Assembly (NCBI GenBank): GCA_963711725.1
Contig: CAVQFO010000008.1
Span: 1-11,001 of the forward strand
Direction of reading: 5' to 3'
DNA length: 11,001 nucleotides
Source of the DNA: CAVQFO01 sp963711725
GTDB lineage: Bacteria; Pseudomonadota; Gammaproteobacteria; Nitrococcales; Aquisalimonadaceae
The translations under genes and the position numbers were made by a program. Of the stretch, positions 1 through 6,047 are shown in pieces; position 1 is the stretch's first letter; each line of letters begins with the position of its first letter. The notes below the pieces were generated by a model. It ran no database searches. It was not told where the DNA came from and saw only the letters and a list, made by a program, of their open reading frames with translations.

Positions 1-483
1 TCGGCAATGGAGTACTCCGGGCCGATGAACTCGCGCGCGTCCAGGTGACCGTCCAGAACCCCGTAGAGCCGTTCCGTCTCGGTGCGATAGCGATTCACCG
101 CATAGGGGATTTGCTCTGGGGCATACTGGCTGAAGTGATGATTCTGTCCCAGCATGGGGCCCAGGCCCCCCACCTGCCAGTACAACCATTGCAGCACTTC
201 GGTGCGCCCGCGCGCCCGCCGAGGCAGTGAGCTGCCGGTCTTCTCGGCCAGCATTTCCAGATGGCCCCGGACTCGAAGACCGGCAGCGGCCCGCCGCCGT
301 CGGCCGGCTCGCGATCGATGATGGCGGGGATCCGGTTGTTGGGCCAAATTGCAGAAATTCCGCCGCGAATTGTTCGCCCTTACTGATGTTTACCGGTCTG
401 ATCTCGTAATCCAGCCCGGCTTCCTCCAGAAAGATGGCAATCTTGTGGCCATTGGGCGTCGTCCAGTAATGCAACTCGATCAT
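1..483 (-). pseudogene. Glutathione S-transferase, YfcG/YghU-like (Nu class); frameshifted and cut by the left edge
   Basis: The reading frame starts at the ATG complementary to 481-483 and opens with MIELHYWTTPNGHKIAIFLE, followed by a GLDYE segment. This is the thioredoxin-fold N-terminus of the YfcG/YghU disulfide-bond oxidoreductase group, with its hallmark TPNGHKI. Two single-base deletions interrupt it. One is near 351-352, after GEQFAAEFL; restoring a base gives PNNRIPAIIDRE, the cis-Pro glutathione-binding loop. The other is near 259-260, after VFESGAI; restoring a base gives LEMLAEKTG. The frame then runs open to base 1 through VLQWLYWQVGGLGPMLGQNHHF, typical of the start of the helical domain. 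Family members use glutathione to reduce disulfides. The gene lies downstream of the GntR regulator on the same strand, 148 bases after it. It is either a decaying gene or intact with sequence errors. Family assignment is secure; activity is unknown. Confidence 0.8.
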
Positions 484-631
484 TACGGTCTCCATAAAAA
501 GGGAGTCGCCCGACGCGGCAGCGCCGGTCGCTGCCTGACGCGGCGCGAACCCATCTCCAGACCGCTTCGTGCCGGCAGACCACATCGGCCGCCGGACACC
601 CTGGTTGGCCGAAGCTTGACCGGTACGCCCG

Positions 632-1400
632 TCAGCGAATCTCCGTCTTGTAACTGAAACGGTCCGCCCGCCCCTTGGTGGTGCGAACCTCGACCAGGCG
701 GTTGTCCACCGAGTAGGTTTCACGCTTAAGTACGATGACCGGCTCGCCGGGTTCGATCCTCCAGGCTCTCCGCCGTATGCGGATCAGCGGCCTCCGCCGT
801 CAGGGTCTCTTCTGCCCGGATGATGGGCACATCGTATTTGTCCATAGCCAGGGCGTAAAAATAGTCCGGCATGTGCTCCTGCTCGTTCTCCAGCCCCGGC
901 ACCAGATCGGCCGGCCACCAGGAGTACTCGATGAGGATGGGCTCGCTGCCGATATAGCCGATACGCTCGATGTAGAGCAGGTTGGCCTCGGCGGCCACGC
1001 CCAATTGATGCCGGATCTTCTGGGGCCCCGGCGAAGCCGGCGCACCGGTGTTTCCTTGTGGATTCGTATGGGGCGCCCGCTGGCGTCGCCGTAAGTGAAA
1101 AAGCGGAACATGCTCTTGGCAAAGTCCACCCGGGACACGTACGCCCCTTGCCCTGGTGCCGATACAGCAGATTTTCCCAGACCAGATTGTCGATGGCCTT
1201 TTTTACCGTGCCCTGGCTGACGTCCAGTTGCTTCGCCAGTTGCGGCTCCGAAGGGATCAGATCGCCGGGGATCAAGGCCCCGGCGGGGTCTGCTGCCGCA
1301 GATGATCCTCCACCAGCCGATATAGCGGTTTGTCGCGCGGTCCGCTCCCCGCCGGCAACGGCAGCCTGACGATATCCGCTTCCTGGTCCGCTTCTTTCAT
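632..1400 (-). pseudogene. GntR-family transcriptional regulator with UTRA domain, four indels
   Basis: The start is the ATG complementary to 1398-1400 (MKEADQEADIVRLPLP). It is followed by a winged helix-turn-helix: PLYRLVEDHLRQQ, then IPGDLIPSEPQLAKQLDVSQ, then GTVKKAIDNLV and the wing RHQGKG-TYVSRVDF. A UTRA-type effector domain follows (ANLLYIERIGYIGSEPILIE, YSWWPADLVPGL). The frame breaks four times: one-base losses near 1279, 1143 and 1022, and a one-base gain near 758. Repair gives 256 residues ending FSYKTEIR at the stop complementary to 632-634, a normal length for this subfamily. The protein would bind DNA as a dimer and release it on binding a small ligand. It is divergent from the stress-protein gene, so the shared intergenic region and the tct promoter are its likely targets. 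The sequence cannot decide between pseudogene and sequencing error. The four breaks lie in or beside short homopolymers, which slightly favours error. Confidence 0.82.
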
Positions 1401-1624
1401 CTGACCGATCGACTCATGTATCTCTACTCCCCCGGCACCAGCTCATGGATCCGAGTCCATTTTGCCCGCAAACGAGGGGCGACACCAACCGCCATGCTTT
1501 TCTGCGCGGCCGGAACCACGCTTGCACGGCGCTCTACTGAATTCTAGACTTCATACTAACGTATACATGAGTTATATCTAACGAACGGTTCCGTCGGTCA
1601 GAACCCGGCCACAAGGACAACGCC
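1401..1624. promoter_or_regulatory. Divergent control region between the GntR regulator and the stress-protein gene
   Basis: This 224-base gap lies between divergent starts. It becomes AT-rich from about 1535, against a GC-rich background. A weak sigma-70-like promoter for the plus-strand gene may be TTGCAC (1522-1527) and TAGACT (1545-1550), with a 17-base spacer. Just downstream sits an operator-like element (1556-1583). A small imperfect inverted repeat, ATGGA and TCCAT, lies at 1445-1460. Promoter boxes were judged by eye only. Confidence 0.45.
1556..1583. promoter_or_regulatory. Candidate operator upstream of the stress-protein gene
   Basis: Two direct CTAACG hexamers start 22 bases apart (1556 and 1578), about two helical turns. 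They flank GTATACATGAGTTATATC (1561-1578), in which two TATA blocks are set around ATGAG. The reverse complement contains GATATAACTCAT, which recurs exactly upstream of tctA at 2763-2774. Its position just after the putative -10 box suits a repressor. Assignment to the adjacent GntR protein is inference. Confidence 0.4.
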
Positions 1625-2107
1625 ATGCAATACACCATCCGCTCCCTGCTCTACGCCACGGATCTCGGCCCACGCGGGCCGGAGGTATTCCGCTATGCCA
1701 CCAGCCTCGCGGAGCACTACGGCAGTCGCATCCACCTACTCCACGTGATCGAGCCACCCCAGGTGTTCCGTGAGTCCCTGGCTGACCGGTACCTCTCCAC
1801 CGAGGCGGCCGCGGCGTTGAAGGAATGGGGCCACGACGAGGCCCGCACCGAGTTGGAGGCACGCCTGGAGCGGTTCTCCCAGTCCGTAATGGTGGCCGAG
1901 AAAGCCAACCGCGCCAGCGTGGCGGATATCCGCGTGCTCAGCGGTTCCCCCGCCCAGGTGATCCTCGACGAGGCGCGCCGGATCAAGGCCGACTGCATCG
2001 TGCTGGGCTCCAACCACCATTCCGCCTTCGAAGGCATGGTGATCGGGTCGGTGGCCCGAAAGGTGACCATGGCGTCTCCCTACCCGGTGTTCCTGGTTCC
2101 CACCTGA
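1625..2107 (+). CDS. Universal stress protein (UspA family)
   Basis: This 160-residue protein is a single Usp domain of usual length. It opens with YTIRSLLYATDLGP, the first beta strand with its conserved Asp. The next segment, AEHYGSRIHLLHVIEP, is the usual second strand. The C-terminal part carries CIVLGSNHHSAFEGMVIGS (about residues 124-142) and ends PYPVFLVPT. The ATP-binding signature of the family is G-x2-G-x9-G-S/T. Here it reads Gly128, Gly141 and Ser142, but His131 replaces the middle Gly, so nucleotide binding may be altered or lost. The ATG at 1625 has a modest AAGGA upstream. Usp proteins are cytosolic, dimeric and of broad stress or energy-sensing role; no specific role here can be read from the sequence. 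The gene is divergent from the GntR regulator and carries a candidate operator in its promoter. Family assignment is firm. Confidence 0.93.
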   Translation: MQYTIRSLLYATDLGPRGPEVFRYATSLAEHYGSRIHLLHVIEPPQVFRESLADRYLSTEAAAALKEWGHDEARTELEARLERFSQSVMVAEKANRASVADIRVLSGSPAQVILDEARRIKADCIVLGSNHHSAFEGMVIGSVARKVTMASPYPVFLVPT

Positions 2108-2136
2108 TCTTGGATCTGACCGGCGTGTTCAATTCC

Positions 2137-2147
2137 TATATCTGACG
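2137..2147. promoter_or_regulatory. Possible third, degenerate copy of the operator half-site
   Basis: TATATCTGACG here matches TATATCTAACG at 1573-1583 in 10 of 11 positions. It lies between the stress-protein gene and the small ORF that starts at 2226. The match is short and may be chance. Confidence 0.2.
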
Positions 2148-2157
2148 TGCATGTATT

Positions 2158-2176
2158 ATTGCTGCAGCGCAGCAAT
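2158..2176 (+). other. Inverted repeat after the stress-protein gene
   Basis: ATTGCTG and CAGCAAT form a 7-base-pair stem with a 5-base loop, 51 bases after the stress-protein stop. No T-run follows, so it is at best a weak or factor-dependent terminator. It could equally be a regulator site for the next ORF. Confidence 0.35.
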
Positions 2177-2225
2177 TGGTGTTAAACTCTGGGTTCCCAA
2201 CACAAACAACGGGAGGTACCCAGAG

Positions 2226-2477
2226 GTGACAACGACATTGACCGTACGCTATCCCGATCCCGCCGCCGCCGAGCGTGTAGTTGAGCGGCTCTCGGGCGTT
2301 GCGGCAAGTGAGAATCTGACTGTCTGCCGTCGATCGAACGCGCTCGAGATCGGGATCGCCAACCCTGCCCTGAGCGGCCTGATGAGCCTGCTCTCCAAAG
2401 GCATCACCCTGCTTCATGGCCTGTTCCCGTCGGGGCCGGCTATCACCGGAGATACCACCGTCGGCAATAATTCCTAA
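2226..2477 (+). CDS. Small hypothetical protein
   Basis: I do not recognise this protein. The GTG at 2226 is chosen because GGGAGG (2211-2216) sits at good ribosome-binding distance, giving 83 residues. An in-frame ATG at 2151 would add 25 residues, but it lies over the upstream inverted repeat and has no clear ribosome site. The N-terminal half looks like an alpha-beta fold (TLTVRYPDPAAAERVVERLS, then a strand NALEIGIANP). The C-terminal half has an amphipathic or hydrophobic stretch (LSGLMSLLSKGITLLHGLF) and a Gly/Thr/Asn-rich tail. There is no signal peptide and no cysteine cluster. It sits alone between the stress-protein gene and the tct operon, and a strong hairpin follows it. Base composition is coding-like. 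It may be a real small gene, but homologues are needed to prove it. Confidence 0.5.
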   Translation: MTTTLTVRYPDPAAAERVVERLSGVAASENLTVCRRSNALEIGIANPALSGLMSLLSKGITLLHGLFPSGPAITGDTTVGNNS

Positions 2478-2503
2478 GCCCGGGCTTGCCCCCCACGCAC
2501 GCA

Positions 2504-2539
2504 CGGTTCGCCGGCATATGTTCCGCCGCCGGCGAACCG
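2504..2539 (+). terminator. Strong hairpin after the small ORF, no T-tract
   Basis: A 12-base-pair perfect stem (2504-2515 with 2528-2539, core GGTTCGCCGGC and its complement) encloses a 12-base loop. It starts 27 bases after the small ORF's stop. No T-run follows, so rho-independent termination is not assured. A perfect 12-base palindrome, AAGCCCGGGCTT (2476-2487), overlaps the stop codon. Confidence 0.5.
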
Positions 2540-2722
2540 GGGGTAGCCAGGGAATTCTCCTCTCCCCCCCACTTTGAACACTTCGCCAGACCAAGCGCAC
2601 ATCCTTTCCCGAGTCTCGCCGGTCGGCTGGCCCATGCGGCCCGGCACCTGGCCGCTGCCAAATTCAAACGTCTCCCCTCCTCGTCCCAAGCGGATTCCCC
2701 AGCCGCGCCTCAGCCACTTTCC

Positions 2723-2751
2723 TTGACACCCATCAACTGATGAGCTTAAGT
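2723..2751 (+). promoter_or_regulatory. Putative sigma-70 promoter of the tctABC operon
   Basis: A perfect -35 box TTGACA (2723-2728) is followed after 17 bases by TTAAGT (2746-2751), a weak -10 matching three of six consensus positions. Transcription would begin near 2758, inside the candidate operator. The leader to the tctA start would be about 157 bases. Confidence 0.45.
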
Positions 2752-2780
2752 AACGTGTAACGGATATAACTCATATAGAT
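2751..2780. promoter_or_regulatory. Candidate operator of the tctABC operon
   Basis: Two TAACG words (2751-2755 and 2758-2762) are followed at once by GATATAACTCAT (2763-2774) and then ATAGAT. The 12-base word is the exact reverse complement of 1567-1578 upstream of the stress-protein gene, and TAACG also recurs there. The arrangement TATA-ACTCA-TATA is symmetric. It overlaps the expected transcription start, as a repressor site would. Confidence 0.42.
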
Positions 2781-2914
2781 GACCATGGACAGGCTGCCCG
2801 GCATTCGAGTTTCCCGCTTCGTGGGAGCCGAATACCGCCAAAACCGCGGCATCGCGCCATCTGAGACGCCATGCCGAGTCCCGGGCAAATCCAGGAGTAG
2901 CGAGGAGCGAACCG

Positions 2915-4444
2915 ATGGAGTTATTCCACTACCTCTTGCACGTATTCGCCGGCTGGAATGCGCTGATTCTCGTGGCCGGCACGGTCGTGGGCCTGCTACT
3001 GGGCGCGACCCCGGGGCTCAGCCCCACCATGGCGGTAGCCCTGCTCATCCCTTTCACCTTCCACATGGATGCGACGTCCGGCCTGATTCTGCTGGGCGCG
3101 CTCTACACGGCCACCGTTGCCGGCGGTGCGGTGAGCGCGATTCTGATCAACATCCCCGGTGCTCCCGCAAACATCGCCACGGTGCTGGACGGCCATCCCA
3201 TGGCACGAAAGGGCCGTGCGGCGGAAGCACTGCACTACTGCTTCATCAGCTCCGGCATCGGCGGCGTGCTGGGCGTGCTGGTGCTGGTCTTCTTCACGCC
3301 CCCTCTGGCGAGCTTCGCACTGAAGTTCGGGCCGGCGCAGTTGTTCTGGGTGGCCGTACTGGGCGTAACGGTAATCGGCTCCCTGGGGAGCTCCTCGGTC
3401 ATCAAGGGCCTGATCGCCGGCGCCTTCGGGATCTGGATCTCCATGATCGGCTACAACCCGGTGGTGGGCACGGAGCGCTTCGTGTTCACCGATGTGCTGG
3501 CCGGCGGCATAAGCATCATCCCGGCGCTGATCGGACTGTTCGCGGTACCTCAGATCCTCAACATGGTGCAAATGTCGGCCCGGCCGGGACGGGTTGAGGA
3601 ATTTGCCATGGAGCACCGTCCGGTACTGAACTCCCTCGTCTACAACCTGCGCCGGTTTCAGGCCTGGGGGATCGGCAGCCTGTGCGGCATCATCGTGGGC
3701 ATTATCCCCGGCGCCGGTGGCCAGATCGCGGGGCTGGTTTCCTACGACCAGAACCGCAAACTGAGCAAGCATCCGGAACGCTTCGGCAAGGGTGAACCCG
3801 ATGGGGTCATCGCCTCGGAAAGCGCCAACAGCTCCATGGTCGGCGCCTCCCTGATCCCGCTGCTGACCCTCGGCATTCCCGGCAGCCCCACCGCGGCGGT
3901 GCTGCTGGGCGGGCTGCTGATCCAGGGCTTGTTCCCCGGCCCCGATCTCTTCACCAAGCATGCCGACGTGACCTGGACCTTCATCGGCTCCCTGCTCATC
4001 GGCCAGGTGCTGATGGCCGTGTTCGGGCTTTACGTGGCCCGTTACAGCCGCTTCGTAATGCGCATACCCAAGCAGCTCATGGCCGGCGCCGTCACGGTGC
4101 TGGCGGTATTCGGCACCTACAGCGTGCAGAACAGCTTCTCGGACGTGATTGTGATGATGACCCTGGGCATGGCCATGTACTTCGCCATGCGCCTGGGCTT
4201 CAGTCCGGGCCCGGTGGTGCTGGGCATCATCCTGGGCCCCATCGCCGAAACCAACTTTCTGCAGGGGCGCATGATCGGTCAAGCCACCGACGGCGTGGTT
4301 CCCTATTTCTTCACCGGAACCATCAACGTGATCCTTGTGGGGCTGTGCGTGCTCTCCATCGGCTACAGCTTCTACAGCGAGCTGCGCAGCAATGCCCGCC
4401 AGCGCAACGAACGGAAATCCACCAGCGAAGCGAGGGCTACCTGA
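2915..4444 (+). CDS. tctA: Tripartite tricarboxylate transporter, large membrane subunit TctA
   Basis: This 509-residue protein has the family's usual length and about a dozen hydrophobic segments. TctA is the inner-membrane channel that moves an organic anion delivered by TctC, driven by an ion gradient. The N-terminal repeat shows GLLLGATPGLSPTMAVALLI (about residues 26-45), then ALYTATVAGGAVSAILINIP. The second repeat shows GIIVGIIPGAGGQIAGLVSY (258-277) and a long conserved block of SESANSSMVGASLIPLL, LGIPGSPTAAVLLGG and LFPGP (about 300-345). These paired GxxPG-type motifs define the family. The ATG at 2915 has a good GAGGAG site. The stop overlaps the tctB start by one base, so the two are translationally coupled. 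Known substrates in the family include citrate, other di- and tricarboxylates and, in some sulfonate degraders, 3-sulfolactate. The cluster here suggests a sulfonated carboxylate, but that is inference. Confidence 0.96.
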   Translation: MELFHYLLHVFAGWNALILVAGTVVGLLLGATPGLSPTMAVALLIPFTFHMDATSGLILLGALYTATVAGGAVSAILINIPGAPANIATVLDGHPMARKGRAAEALHYCFISSGIGGVLGVLVLVFFTPPLASFALKFGPAQLFWVAVLGVTVIGSLGSSSVIKGLIAGAFGIWISMIGYNPVVGTERFVFTDVLAGGISIIPALIGLFAVPQILNMVQMSARPGRVEEFAMEHRPVLNSLVYNLRRFQAWGIGSLCGIIVGIIPGAGGQIAGLVSYDQNRKLSKHPERFGKGEPDGVIASESANSSMVGASLIPLLTLGIPGSPTAAVLLGGLLIQGLFPGPDLFTKHADVTWTFIGSLLIGQVLMAVFGLYVARYSRFVMRIPKQLMAGAVTVLAVFGTYSVQNSFSDVIVMMTLGMAMYFAMRLGFSPGPVVLGIILGPIAETNFLQGRMIGQATDGVVPYFFTGTINVILVGLCVLSIGYSFYSELRSNARQRNERKSTSEARAT

Positions 4445-4893
4445 TGCTTACCAACGTCCGCCTCACCTCTGCGGGCTCGCTGCTGGTCAGCGTGTTCCTT
4501 TACTGGGCTTCGTCCTCCCATGGCGCGGCCGATTCGAGCTACGTCATGCCCCGGATGATAGCCACGGCCATGATCGTGTTGTCCGTGGCGCTGCTGGTAA
4601 TCAGCTTCACACGCCAGGCCGAGGCCGAAGCCAGCGAAGCCTCCATCCCCTGGGGCAGCATCTTTCCGGCGCTGGTGATCTTCATCGCCTACCTGATGCT
4701 CGCCAAGACCCTCGGGTTCTTCACCACCTCGTTCCTGGCATTCGTCGCGCTGGGGCTGATCTACGCCCCCGGCCGGACCACCGCCAGGAATGCCGCCGTC
4801 TGTGTCGGCAGCGGGCTCGCCTTCATGGTGGCGCTCTACGTCGTGTTCGTGGCGCTGCTCAACGTCCAGCTGCCCGGCGGCATTCTCATCTGA
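4444..4893 (+). CDS. tctB: Tripartite tricarboxylate transporter, small membrane subunit TctB
   Basis: This 149-residue hydrophobic protein is of the usual TctB length. Membrane segments lie near residues 8-23, 38-56, 70-87, 90-107 and 112-140, with a charged, Glu/Ala-rich cytoplasmic or periplasmic loop around 58-67. The segment LGFFTTSFLAFVALGLIYAP is typical of the family. TctB sequences diverge strongly, so length, topology and position carry much of the call. The ATG at 4444 overlaps the TGA of tctA (TGATG), which indicates coupling. In-frame codons upstream lie inside tctA and have no reason to be used. TctB is thought to hold the small-subunit role in the membrane complex, analogous to the small subunit of TRAP transporters. 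The gap to tctC is 49 bases. Confidence 0.92.
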   Translation: MLTNVRLTSAGSLLVSVFLYWASSSHGAADSSYVMPRMIATAMIVLSVALLVISFTRQAEAEASEASIPWGSIFPALVIFIAYLMLAKTLGFFTTSFLAFVALGLIYAPGRTTARNAAVCVGSGLAFMVALYVVFVALLNVQLPGGILI

Positions 4894-4942
4894 ACCAGGC
4901 CCACACAAAGATCCGCAAAGGAAACAACAGGAGGAGTACGCA

Positions 4943-5930
4943 ATGAAAACATTCCTAAAAACACTCACCTTGAGCGTCGGTGTATCGGCCGTGGCCCTGC
5001 TCGGCCTGGCGTTCACCGCCCAAGCCGCCGACTTTCCCTCCCGGCCCATCAAGTTGGCCGTCTCCTACCCGGCAGGCGGCGCCACCGATTTCCAGGCCCG
5101 CATTGTCACCATGCTGGCGAGCAAGTATCTGGGCCAGCCGGTGGTCATCGTCAACAAGCCCGGCGCGGGTGGACAGGTCGGCTGGAACGACTACATCGCC
5201 GAGGGCGGTACCGACGGTTACGACCTGGCCGCCTATAACCTGCCCCACGTGATCGCCCAATCCATCATGTTCGACACCAAGTACAACATCCACAACATGG
5301 TGCCGCTGGTGAACTGGGGCGCGGACCCGGCCGTGCTCATCGTGCCCAAGGACAGCCCCTTCAACAGCACCAAGGACCTGGTGGCCTACGCCAAAAGCCA
5401 CCCCGGCAAGGTCACCGTGTCCGGCGCCGGCCTTTACGTGGGCCACCACATCGCCACGCTGCAACTGGAGCGGGCCGCCGACGTCAATCTCAAGTACATC
5501 CCCGCCGGTGGCGGCGTTCCCGCCATGAAGATGGTCATCGGCGACGTGGTCAAGGCCGGCTTCAACAATCTCTCCGACGCCTATCGCAACCGCAGCCGGA
5601 TCAAAATCCTGGCGGTGGCCGACGTGCACCGCAACAAGGAATTCCTCCCCAACGTGCCGACACTGAAGGAACAGGGCTACGACGTGGACGATTCCAGCGT
5701 GAACTTCCGTGGCGTCATGGCCAAGAAGGGCGTCCCTGAAGCCCGCCTGGAGCTGCTCGCCAAGAAGCTGAAGAAGATGTTCGAGGACCCGAAAATCCAG
5801 GCCAAGATGAAGGCCGGCGGCTCTCCCATGTACGTAGTCGGCCGCGAGAAGGCGCAGCAGATGTTCCAGCACCGCCAAGACTATCTCGACGAAGCTGCTG
5901 GGCAAGCTGAAGGCCGAGCAGAAACACTGA
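4943..5930 (+). CDS. tctC: Tripartite tricarboxylate transporter, periplasmic binding protein TctC (apparent 3' frameshift)
   Basis: The start at 4943 follows a strong GGAGGAG site. The protein opens with a Sec signal peptide (MKTFLKTLTLSVGVSAVALL) with a probable AQA-AD cleavage site at about 28. Family landmarks follow: SRPIKLAVSYPAGGATD, the NKPGAGGQVGWN loop, and VSGAGLYVGHHIATLQLE. Near the end the frame departs from expectation. After QQMFQHRQDYLD the uninterrupted frame reads EAAGQAEGRAETLIPGRD and runs on to 6001. Skipping one base at about 5891 gives KLLGKLKAEQKH and a stop at 5928-5930. That version is 328 residues, the usual length, and a strong hairpin starts 8 bases later, so 5930 is probably the native end. 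As written, the protein would carry a foreign C-terminal tail of about 36 residues. TctC captures the substrate in the periplasm and hands it to TctAB. Confidence 0.93.
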
Positions 5931-5937
5931 TCCCAGG

Positions 5938-5965
5938 GCGCGACCGGTCCATGGGCCGGTCGCGC
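5938..5965 (+). terminator. Strong hairpin after tctC
   Basis: A perfect 10-base-pair stem, GCGCGACCGG (5938-5947) with CCGGTCGCGC (5956-5965), has an 8-base loop. It begins 8 bases after the frame-corrected tctC stop. No T-run follows, so it may be a rho-dependent terminator or a 3'-end stabiliser that sets tctC apart from the ligase. Confidence 0.6.
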
Positions 5966-6001
5966 ACTCTCGCACACATCTACATGATAGACATGTGCTG
6001 A

Positions 6002-6031
6002 GTTGCGGGGCTACGGCCCCCTGCCCGCAAC
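6002..6031 (+). promoter_or_regulatory. Leader hairpin just before the ligase ribosome-binding site
   Basis: GTTGCGGG (6002-6009) pairs with CCCGCAAC (6024-6031), enclosing 14 bases. The alternative fold GGGGC-TACG-GCCCC (6007-6020) closes on a UACG tetraloop. The AGGAG ribosome site (6035-6039) lies four bases downstream. The hairpin may act on messenger stability or translation. No promoter was recognised between 5966 and 6001. Confidence 0.35.
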
Positions 6032-6047
6032 ACCAGGAGACGACACC

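Larger units (their letters stand above)
2478..2914 (+). other. Long intergenic region upstream of tctA
   Basis: This 437-base stretch has no gene I can support. It holds the hairpin at 2504-2539 and, near its right end, a promoter-like pair with a candidate operator (2723-2780). About 135 bases of untranslated leader then precede tctA. Open frames crossing it have no coding look. Between 2540 and 2722 I see only C-rich unstructured sequence. Confidence 0.5.

Noticed and set aside
2996..4282. A 428-residue open frame on the minus strand opposite tctA, very rich in His, Gln, Gly and Asp
   Set aside because: It is the mirror of a GC-rich membrane-protein gene. Composition is low-complexity and no family pattern or ribosome site is seen; tctA on the other strand is certain.
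4955..5977. A 340-residue minus-strand frame opposite tctC
   Set aside because: It is His/Val/Gly-rich and repetitive in a way that mirrors tctC codons, with no recognisable motif.
5972..5998. CACAT and ATGTG arms before the ligase as a regulator site
   Set aside because: Only five bases pair around a long unpaired centre, and it does not match the GATATAACTCAT element.
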